Origin: Lethocerus indicus
Taxonomy: Eukaryota; Arthropoda; Insecta; Hemiptera; Belostomatidae
Length of the DNA: 64,000 nt
Assembly (NCBI GenBank): GCA_019843655.1
Contig: JACDQD010000102.1
Span: 7,201,501 to 7,265,500, forward strand
Direction: 5' to 3'
The position numbers and the translations under genes were made by a program. Below are positions 53,914 through 62,403 of the stretch, piece after piece; positions within the stretch are counted from its first letter, which is position 1; every line of letters starts with the position of its first letter. The notes beneath the pieces were generated by a model. That model saw nothing but the letters and a program-made list of their open reading frames with translations. It made no database searches and had not been told where the DNA came from.

Positions 53914-56362
53914 ACGTATATTGGTTGGTTGTAGTTCTCAATTTAATATACGAGGTGATTCCTACCTTTGCACATTTATGTACAGTCCCCTGACAAACCT
54001 AATTGCATTTAAATATACGGGTGTTTGAGACGGCAGATAAAAATCCATTTAAAAATATTGCCTTGGAATTGGATTGGATGATTTAATTGAAGACATTCAA
54101 GTAGATTGAAGTCTGCTGAGTGTTCTGGATTTAATTGAGACCCACTTGTTTTGAATACAAGTCATATATACACAAGTGATAAGCTTGTCCCACACCGGGA
54201 ATACACTACCCATTCCACTCCCCTGACCATCTGTGCTCAGCAGAGCAATTTTCTCAGTTAATTGCAAATTTTAATTAAAATACATTCCGATTAAATTATA
54301 CATATGACAGACACACACTGTCAATTCATCTGTTCTACTATGTTTCATATTTGTGCGCATGTATAAATGTGAAATTGAATGGTTAGATCAGAAAACGCCT
54401 ATTTTTTTTAACGCGGTTTTATGTGTTACGTATAACGACAGAATAGATAAACATGATATGATAAGCTGTACGTGTAAATATTTTATTATTGCCTAAAATG
54501 TAGATTTCAATTAGGAACATACCAAACCAGAGGGAGTATTCAGGATAATAAAAAATAAATAAATATATATATATATTATATATGGATAATAAATAAATAA
54601 ATATAAATAGTGAATAAAAAGGTGTAGAAATATCGCGCTATATCTTGTGTAATATTATGCTACTGATAATGAATGCAAGAAATTGTTCGTAAGATTTACG
54701 ATTCTACATTTACTCTTTCATTAAGGAGGATATCCTGTTTTCCGTCTTGCCATTTTTCTTCTGTACTGTGACGAATATTAACATCTCACGCTCATGCGTG
54801 TGGTTGTGTGATCTGAAAAAGAGAGAGAATGATACTGAGAAGGAGTACCAAATTAAAGCAGATCACCCCGCTTTATTTTCACCGTTTAATTGCTTAATTA
54901 ATATGTATACTGTTTTCGTGTCCTTTTGTCTCCGACCGGCGTCGTAAGCTGTAACGGAAAAATGTAAATTGGGATTAGTTATTCAGTCGTTGGTGCGGAC
55001 CATATTTTTCAAATGCCGCTTCGGCAACAGGGTTTACGCTGCTAATGGACGTTGGAAAATAAACTACTTTGTTGGCAACAATAGAATTCTAATTTGAGCT
55101 ATCCAAAAACTACATCACTTCTGGATACTATATACTACTCGGGGTTGTACGTCCTTTAGGTTAACAACATTATAATATTTCGCTGAAAACAGTTTTGGCC
55201 TCTTTTCACTGTCTCATAGGACTTAGGTTTTGGTAGGTACATTTTGTTATAATATTCTATATGAACATCCTATTCATCCTAACCATATTTTGAATTGAAT
55301 TGATTATAAAAATCATAAACTGATTATAAACTCAAATCTGGCACTGTAAGTGACCTTATAAGGTCTAGTGTCCTATAATAGTGGTCATTACATCAGTACT
55401 AATGGATGTAGAACGTGGGTCATGAAAATCATTACTTGAAAATATATGTCCTGGATACCACAAACCGGTGTCAGTTTGTTCGAATACTTTAAAACAACAG
55501 ACTAATTTACTAATATCGATAAGGGTGACGGCGATATTAAATGATATTGGCGAACAATTGCAGTTTCCGTTTACTAATTTTACTTCTGTAGTGTTAACAC
55601 TTTGTCTAGTTCGTATAGTATCTATAGGGGGAATTGGGCCGGTCTGTTTTGTGGTAACTGATATGGTATGATATTTTCTCGGGGGCGTGGGCTCGGATGG
55701 GGTTTATTAGTCTGGCGGGAGCTGGAACCTGTCCCTTGGGGAGGATGTGGCGGTGGCGATGCGTGTCGTCGGCCCCCGCAGTTTTTTTTCTGAACCCGCT
55801 GTTTTATTTAAGCGCCAGTTGTAAAATTTGGAAGATAAAACGGAATGTAGGGGGAGGGGGACGAGAGAATATTAGGACTCAGTCCCGGGTTACTGGTTTT
55901 TTATGATTTTTCAGAGGAATTTCGGGTCACGTTTTTACGGGCCCCCGAATTTCTAATTGCGTTCACCTTTTTGCGGTCGCCTTGGTGGTGATTGATTTTT
56001 GTTCTTATTTTTGAGAAAAATGCTGGCCGTTTCACAACACCGTCCGTTGTTCCGCTCTTTGTCCATCGAGTTATTAGACAGTTGATCAAAAAGAGACATA
56101 GATGTCACATCGTCGCAGGCATTTTCGCTGTGATGCTGGGTGCTCAGACGTGAGAATTGCATTTCTGGTTATGGAATATCTAAGAGCATTAACATGTCTA
56201 TTTGTACTGCTGATTCTCTGTACCTCCTGCATCCTCTTGCAGATATTACCTAATTTCACGTCCTTTCGTTAATACATAAGTCTGAGTAGAAACCTCATCG
56301 ACCTCATCTCGTCCTGATTTTTTTAACACTAAATCGATCAAATCCGAATTGATCTGCTTTCT
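53914..56362. other. Non-coding stretch, no gene recognised
   Basis: Mostly AT-rich, with TAAA and TA microsatellites at 54,550-54,609 and a GC-rich patch at 55,680-55,870. No exon is supported. Confidence 0.4.
54550..54609. repeat. TAAA and TA microsatellites
   Basis: Two (TAAA)n runs flank an alternating TA run over about 60 bases. Confidence 0.85.
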
Positions 56363-56437
56363 ATGGAGAAAGTCAGGATGGCGGGCGTCCAGAGTTTTAG
56401 GAAACAAGAAGAAATTCTGAACAGGTTGTACGCCCTG
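56363..56437 (+). CDS. Tentative coding exon with a heptad-like segment
   Basis: ATG at 56,363 (context TCTATGG) opens 25 codons ending exactly at a GTGAGA donor (56,438), phase 0. The C-terminal part reads QSFRKQEEILNRLYAL, an amphipathic, coiled-coil-like sequence. It resembles the leucine-zipper segment of AIMP2 (the multi-tRNA-synthetase scaffold p38), which has a Q-(D/E)-(D/E)-I-L-x-R-L-Y-x-L pattern. No other AIMP2 exon was found in the window. An internal ATG (56,378) or an acceptor at AAAGTCAG (ending 56,376) would shorten the exon. The similarity is over 17 residues and could be chance. Confidence 0.25.
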
Positions 56438-56749
56438 GTGAGAGCCACGTTTATTTCATTTATTGTTCATATTTTTCACTATTTGTATTTGTCTCATAAC
56501 TGGGACACGTGGATTTAAAAGCCTGATTACCTGTCAGTAACATCACTGTGCGAGAGCTCATTCAGTTCCAATGACACTTTTCATCAAGTAACTCGACTCT
56601 CCTTTTACTTCTGACTAAATCATAATAATCAGAACGTGCTTTTTTAGAGTGTAAGATAATTGATGCCCACCGTCTTGAATTCCTGCAGCAGGTCAACGAA
56701 ACTGAATCATTTCTGGAGTATTGTTTAACATAATTACTAGTTTAACGTG
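56438..56749. other. Stretch after the tentative 56.4 kb exon
   Basis: The open frame continues for about 27 codons past the donor and then stops. An acceptor-like TTCCTGCAG at about 56,688 leads to 14 open codons before a stop. Nothing else was recognised. Confidence 0.25.
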
Positions 56750-56859
56750 CCTGTTTTAGGGTCTGCGAGGGGTTTGGAATACCGTAGATTTTTTGTGTTT
56801 CTGTCTCCTCTCGCTGGTTTGGTCTTTAGCAAAAAAACAAAAACTCTACGGTATTCTGG
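56750..56859. mobile_element. Minimal foldback copy of the hammerhead repeat, ribozyme lost
   Basis: It begins with CCTGTTTTAGGGTCTGCGAG, close to the family end, then GGAATACCGTAGATTTT and TCTCCTCTCGCTGGTTTGGTC. After only about 20 A-rich bases it returns as the inverse of the ACCGTAG block (CTCTACGGTATTC). The ribozyme and whole interior are missing, leaving terminal sequences joined head to head. Confidence 0.7.
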
Positions 56860-56973
56860 GGTATAACATTTTGAAGTAAGACGTGCCGACATGTTAGAGG
56901 CAAACGAGGTGATGTTGGACAACTTACACTGCATTTTAATATAAGGAGACAAGTGTTTAAATTGAATGGGAGA

Positions 56974-56992
56974 TTATCGATATCATCGATAA
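56974..56992. promoter_or_regulatory. Palindromic TATCGATA site cluster (DRE/BEAF-like)
   Basis: TTATCGAT-ATC-ATCGATAA is a perfect 8-bp inverted pair. It contains TATCGATA, the Drosophila DRE and BEAF-32 core, followed by another CGATAA. In flies such sites mark housekeeping promoters and domain borders. Function here is inference from the motif only. Confidence 0.3.
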
Positions 56993-57680
56993 CCGATAAG
57001 AATGGACTAATTTGGCAAGATAAGCTGATTTATCCACAAAAAATTAGTGGCCGAATTTAATTTCGATTGTTTTTTTTTAAAATCTTTTTTGTATCGTTTT
57101 TTAACGGGTTGGTACCATCCCCTGCGCTAGAGTAAATAGGTGTTGTAAATAATAAATGCGGAAAGAGATTGTAATTTTCGTTTTTGTAATCATTGCCATA
57201 TATAAGGCGAATATATCCTGAATTAGGGTAGATTTATTTGTGCATTTCCTCTTTTAAGCGTGGTAAACGTTTATGATTTACAGGCTGTATAGTCAGACAC
57301 TTTGAATTAATTAATTTCTCGGATATTCTGTGGGGAGATCGTTCCAGTACGGCGAAACTGAAATATCTGAAAATATTAGCGGAGGAAAAGTTGTCGAATT
57401 ATTGGTTTCGCTTGAACCGACTGCGTCTTGGAGAGACTTAATTGAGAAAGGGGGTCGGGAGCTGGTTTAAAGTTTGGTAACCGGCGACCTAGTCTTGTGG
57501 ATTGGAGCGGTCTGGGCAGCTGTTGAGAGTTGCAGTGTGTCGACCGAACGGAAACGGTATATTGTAGAACAGGTTTGCCACTGTTAATGAGTCCCCTTTC
57601 CTTTTGACCGGTCACTAGCGGTACAAGTCCACTGTCCCCTTTCTTCAACTTCTGCCCCCGCTATTTCTTCTCCTACTTAC
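56993..57680. other. Non-coding stretch, no gene recognised
   Basis: AT-rich DNA, then a GC-richer part at 57,370-57,660. Its 90-codon minus frame has no recognised domain. Confidence 0.3.
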
Positions 57681-57761
57681 ACTTTGTTCGTGTATAGCTC
57701 GTCTCTGCCGGCCAGGATAGGACGTCCTTCCCCGGGTTTACCCTTCTCGTCGTAAGCGAGA
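57681..57761 (-). CDS. Tentative internal exon of an unidentified gene
   Basis: On the minus strand, acceptor GTGGACAG precedes 81 bases ending at an excellent donor (AAAGT/GTAAGT). The frame enters and leaves in phase 2. The residues include YDEKGKPGEGRPILAGRDEL and look like a hydrophilic loop of a real protein, with GC-rich third positions. The exon lies downstream of, and on the same strand as, the cuticular gene, but that gene already has a stop and poly(A) signal. The family is unknown. Confidence 0.27.
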
Positions 57762-58544
57762 CTGTCCACTCATTGTTACAACAAGGGCATACTCGGTATG
57801 CCGTCGATTCGTGGAATGCCCCGCATTTCTTGCCGTATTATGTTACAAGACCTGTTGAATCGCTCTAAGGTTGCTCCCACATTTTTATCCGCACTCACCT
57901 TTCTGTGCACGACTTACTAGTTATTGAATAAAATGTTATTCCATACTGTAATTTATGTATTCCCGACATTATATTATAAATTATGTTTATGTTTTTTCGA
58001 ATTTAAAATTGAATAAACGAATTTCTTATTATTATAAAATATAAACATATTAGTAAAAGAAAACCAGAATGTCATTTGCATTCCTTTCTGTTACTTTTTT
58101 TCATTGAGTTATGGAGACGTTAGAACGCGAGTAATCAATGAAATATGTAAGGTGGCCTGATAACGAACATCGAAAAATTGATTTAAGATTTTAGGCTCTT
58201 AATGCGACGATAACAATTAGATTAGATACGTGCATTTTTTACTAAAAAGACATATACGTATGTAAATTCTTACCTCTGGATGGCGTTCTGTATATATCCA
58301 ATTGTATTGTGTTGTGGTATTTACGATACAGTGAAATATAAAAGGTATTAAAAAAACATATTTACGTAGATTAATTACGCCACTGGCCAAGAGACGGCTC
58401 TTACGCAGCCCTAAAAGTGCCACCACTGGGTGACTTCTTTTATCATGTCAACCAAGTCAACACAACACCAACGTCATTGTACATATAACTGGAATATAAG
58501 TTGATTGTATAAAAAATAAATAAATAAATAACGTAGATTAGATA
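57762..58544. other. Non-coding stretch downstream of the cuticular gene
   Basis: AT-rich DNA with a TAAA tract at 58,508-58,531. Nothing else was recognised. Confidence 0.35.
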
Positions 58545-58550
58545 TTTATT
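58545..58550 (-). terminator. Polyadenylation signal AATAAA of the cuticular-protein gene
   Basis: AATAAA on the minus strand lies about 68 bases after the stop codon at 58618. It is the first canonical hexamer in that 3' region. TTTAT-rich sequence continues downstream to about 58508. Confidence 0.55.
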
Positions 58551-58617
58551 AGGGTACGTCTTGACAGTGTTTTCACTTGTATACAATTGATAATAATAAT
58601 TGATACAAGAGCTCTTG

Positions 58618-59557
58618 TTATTTTCTTATGATGCGTACGAGTGAGGACTTATCGTCGTGGGCGTAGACGGGGGGCTTGACTGGGGGTACTTGCGAGTAGC
58701 GTGGTCGGGTGCGGGGGTCGGGTACCAGGTGGTGGCGCACTCTACCCAACTGTTCCCGTTCGGCGGCGTACTCGCTCGACCGGTGACCCTCTTCCTTCTG
58801 GCGGAGAGGCGCCGTCGCGTACTCGATCCTCTGCAGGCGCCCGTCTGGAAGCAGCACGTGGTAGACCCCGCTCTCGTATCCCTCGGACTGCTTCAGACGC
58901 AACACTTCGTCCTGGAAAAACCGGAGGCCATCATTTGTACGACACCGAACAGATAATGTTACACGATTGCTCGAACCTTAAGGGCAGAACCCACAGGAAC
59001 ATTTGGATTAGGAGTTTGTCGGAGGAAATTAGTTATATCTATGTATGACAAGATTGCGGACGAATATGTAGGGCGAGAGAAAATATTAGATCATTTTTTA
59101 CATAAAGTATTTTGCCCGCTGGTGTCTTCATATGATCTCTATAGACCTGGCTAGTAGTCAGAAGTCGGTCATTATGGCTCCCTACCTGATCTCCCCTGCT
59201 GGGGCGAGGCTCCGGTGGACCGTATTCCAGTTTAGGAGGTGTCAGAGGTGCCGGATATTGGCGGTACCGTCCTCCGGAAGGGAGCTTGAGCCGTTGGCCG
59301 CTGGGCTTCCATCCCGAGGGCGGGTAGGGCGGCGGTTCGCACCTTACCAGACATAGAACTGCACCTACCACCGCTAGTATTACCTTCAAAATATCGAATT
59401 TGGTTAAAATTAAAATACTTGTATAAATTTTATATAATACATATTCATCTATAACTGGACAATTGACCAGGAATTGAAGCGTATAGATGTATACTTGCCG
59501 CATGACTTCCGGGGCTTATAATTTGAATTGAATAATTGCCTTTCCGCTTACCTTCAT
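58618..59557 (-). CDS. Small secreted cuticular protein with a partial Rebers-Riddiford motif (three exons)
   Basis: The CDS joins 59557-59552, 59383-59186 and 58911-58618 on the minus strand, giving 165 residues and a stop. Exon 1 codes only Met-Lys and ends at a GTAAGC donor. The exon 2 acceptor is TTTTGAAG. Exon 2 (66 codons, phase 0) ends at CAG/GTAGGG, and exon 3 follows TTTTTCCAG. Joining exons 1 and 2 creates a signal peptide, MKVILAVVGAVLCLVRC, probably cleaved near residue 17. Residues 18-68 are rich in Pro, Tyr, Gly and Lys. Residues 83-99 read GVYHVLLPDGRLQRIEY, matching the second half of the chitin-binding RR consensus (G-x-Y-x-L-x-x-P-D-G-x-x-x-x-V-x-Y). The aromatic first half of the RR domain is not evident, so this is an atypical CPR or pro-resilin-like protein. 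Residues 100-165 are charged and rich in Arg, Pro and Tyr. A first intron inside the signal peptide is usual for insect cuticle genes. The family is inferred from one motif; chitin binding is not shown. Confidence 0.82.
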
Positions 59558-59586
59558 AGTTGACGCTGAGAAACTCGAATGACTGT

Positions 59587-59627
59587 GACTGATGGGTGGT
59601 CATAGGGATCGAGTTTATATATATATA
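59587..59627 (-). promoter_or_regulatory. TATA box and initiator of the cuticular-protein gene
   Basis: On the minus strand an alternating TA run ends in TATATAAA (59621-59614). A TCAGTC arthropod initiator follows at 59592-59587, with its A at 59590. The TATA element starts 31 bases upstream of that A, the canonical spacing. The predicted 5' UTR is 33 bases to the ATG at 59557. A focused TATA/Inr promoter fits the stage-specific expression usual for cuticle genes. The start site itself is inferred. Confidence 0.7.
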
Positions 59628-61620
59628 CAGCGAGAGTGTACTGGGGGTGGGAGTGCAGGCTGAAATAGAGAGGGATGTGTACCAACATGTGCCGCAACAG
59701 CTATGGCCGGTACTTTATAAGGTCCGGCGGTCTTTCGCCTTTCATTGTCCTAAGCCCGTAGGTCGGGACTCATCCTGATTATTAATAGACATTTTCTGAC
59801 AATTACTACACCCCTCGCTTAATTTGGAGTCAACCAAATTTGTGTTTGGCAACATTGACGGTACCTCGTATGGAAGAAATTCGTTGATAGTGATAACTCG
59901 TTGAATTATGCATTTCGTGTACTTGTGACTTGTGGTGGAAATCGGGATGATGTTAATATATGTAAAAACACCGTTAACAATCGGAAAAGAAGTAAAAAAA
60001 GGGGAATTCCGAAGTCATCCTCGATTGGGGTCTACTGTAGTTTACTGGTGTAGCGTCATGGTGTTAGCATATCGACCCGGGTTAAAATTCCGGTGGCAGA
60101 CCGAATTTTCCTTGAATTGTAAATTTCAAGTTGTAAAATAAGAGGGGAAATTGTTCCATTCAAAGTTTATTTTAAGAATATTCGTTCACCTCTCCTCCTA
60201 ATGATTAATTTTAGAGTGGCGGTAATAGAAGTCATCATTTTTCTGTCGGTATCTAAGATTATTGAAATACATCGAGTAATTGAGGATAACTCATTCATTG
60301 GTATTGTTGCTTCGATTTCTAAATCTTGAAAACTACAAGCCTTAGACAAATCTCTTGCCATTGAAGAATAAAAAAACAATCAAGAAAATGCTAATGGTAG
60401 GACAACACGGCAACTAAAAAAAGTGGGACGAAAAAGCAATTTAATGTTAATTTGAGTTTTCTGCCTCTCTTTTTTGTTGTTTCTTTTACGTCTTTATGGT
60501 AGAAGTAATGAAAGAGGGTCTAAATTGCCCGGAGTAATTAAACTCCTGAGATATATTTGTTATTTTCGTGGAAATAACTGCGTGAAATAATCCTCGACGC
60601 CGAGGGCTTATGTCTGACTGCGTGCTTTTCGTGGTCATTTTCTTTTAAAAACTGAATGAAAAAGTTATTTTTTTCAGTTTTATTAACTACTAAAATAGTA
60701 TTCGCTAATAAACTCACACCGCAGTTACAGGTTGACGGTATAACGGTAATTGATTTCTACAACACGAAAATTCATATCCTGTTCTTCGCTTCACTTTTTA
60801 TTCAAGTTATTTCATTTTTTATTATTTATGTCGAAGTTTCACTTAGTTATAGTTCTTTTCATCAATGATTTAATTTGATATTCACAGCTAGAAATAAATA
60901 ATCAATGCTTTCAATAAGAAGAAGAAATATACTTCTGTATATTTTCATTCATTATGATAGTTCCATCACGCAGAGTGCACTTCTTCCGATCTAAATCCTC
61001 TGTCTGACATCCGACGTATTAGAACGTCGGAGTCATACTTGCAAGTCCACATTACTGATTGGCATTATATATTGCAGTGGCCAAGGAACACATTAAAATG
61101 TCCACGAATTCAGTACTTTTTGTATTGGGAACGCCATTAACAATTCTGTATTGTGTGTCACGATAACATGACTCACAAATGGCGTTATGGCCGGGATGCC
61201 TTCCCTGATTCCGCGTGTAATTTAGATGATTAGCATCAGGTGGACGGACGGGTGGGGCAACACAAAGGCCCCATTGGCATTGAGGGGGTGGGGCCGGGGG
61301 CTCAAAGCGCATTGACGCTCAATTTGCACTGAACCTGAGGATCGTCCCTTTGCTCCGCCCCCACGACAATAGCCCACCCCCTCTCTTTCTCCCTCCCTCC
61401 TCTCTCTCTCTCTCTCTCTCTATTCTACACCGCCTTAGTACAATCCCGCTTATTGCTTGAACGCCCTCCTGACAAACTTACAGACGTGACGAAACCGGAC
61501 CATTATTTAAGGAAAATAAATATTTTCCGACCTATTTTCTAATTCTGTATACAATGAACTACTAGCTGATTTGCGGTTCTGTAGCGTACATCGATCCGAA
61601 AGTTCCATCCACCGTGTTTC
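59628..61620. other. Upstream flank of the cuticular gene, no further gene recognised
   Basis: Includes the likely proximal regulatory region (59,628-60,000). A frame at 60,656 begins with a signal-peptide-like MKKLFFSVLL, but it lies in AT-rich DNA, where hydrophobic codons are expected. A GC-rich patch at 61,230-61,400 precedes a CT microsatellite (61,400-61,421). Confidence 0.35.
61400..61421. repeat. CT microsatellite
   Basis: A perfect CT alternation of about 22 bases within a longer pyrimidine-rich stretch. Confidence 0.85.
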
Positions 61621-61724
61621 CTCCAGACCGGAACCCAACCAGTTTTAGATCAACACGTGACTCCGCTGAGGATGGAACGAGCGTGCGGTCCGAAACGTCT
61701 GGTGGTTGGGCCCGGTCCAGAAGG
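61621..61724 (+). ncRNA. Large hammerhead-like structure, third family
   Basis: CTGAGGA (61,666-61,672) is followed by T, GGA, a 12-base loop, TCC (61,089+600 to 61,691), GAA and ACGT, with C17 at 61,699. All CUGANGA and GAAA core bases are intact, and stem III is the palindrome ACGT typical of Penelope-like hammerheads. Around it, GACCGG (61,626-61,631) pairs with CCGGTC (61,712-61,717) and CCCAACC (61,634-61,640) pairs with GGTTGGG (61,704-61,710). Together these give a 13-bp helix in two parts that closes the motif in the helix I position. About 25 unpaired bases lie on the 5' side. A chance frame of 67 codons overlaps it. Confidence 0.5.
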
Positions 61725-62379
61725 AAATTATGGGTTTCTCACTCCTCTTCCGTAGTTAGGCTGGATCCAGGTCTGGACGAGACAAGTCTTGGAGTAGTGG
61801 TGACAGGCGCCGGCTGAATACACGCGGCAAAACCAGAACTCAGATAATATTTTATCTATCAATTAAAATTCAAAAACATGAAAGTGTGCAAACAATGTCG
61901 AATCCGATTCCAGTTCAAACCCATTACATTGTGAACAGTTACTCCGACTGCAAGATATGAATGCTTCAACCAAACCTATATTTTGCCACGGAGAAATAAT
62001 TTTTTAATTGGTGAACACCGTCTGGGTCTGTAAACGGAAATTTATCAAACCAGTATCATACTGGTACTGTAGAATCGTACTGTAGTATCGACTTTTCAAA
62101 GTAGAATAAAACACTCACTCGAGCCCAGAAACGATTGTTCCAAGAGGTTCTATCTTACGACATGAGTACTAATCATAGCAAACTGTAACCGTCCGCCCGG
62201 AGGTATACATTCCTTCCGGTCAGATTAATTGCCAAGCGTATAAAGTGTAAGAAATTAATAGCCGCTCCTTTTTCCCGAAAAAGCGGTGGGCCTTTTATTG
62301 TAATCCGAGCGGTGGGCATAAGTAAATAAATTGCTCTTAAAAGCCAGATATATAAATGGGGTTTTAATGCGGCCCAGTT
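61725..62379. other. Non-coding stretch, no gene recognised
   Basis: No frame or motif is supported apart from short AT-rich and GC-rich alternation. A GC-rich patch starts at about 62,180. Confidence 0.35.
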
Positions 62380-62403
62380 GTCCGCCCTCTCATTGGGGCG
62401 GAC
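62380..62403. promoter_or_regulatory. Perfect 8-bp hairpin with paired GC boxes around ATTGG
   Basis: GTCCGCCC and GGGCGGAC are separated by TCTCATTG. Each arm holds a GC-box core (CCGCCC/GGGCGG), and the loop with the next bases holds ATTGGGG, an inverted CCAAT-type core. No transcript is evident. Confidence 0.25.

Noticed and set aside
60656..60868. Signal-peptide-like frame MKKLFFSVLL
   Set aside because: The whole frame is AT-rich, so hydrophobic residues are expected, and there is no splice or promoter support.
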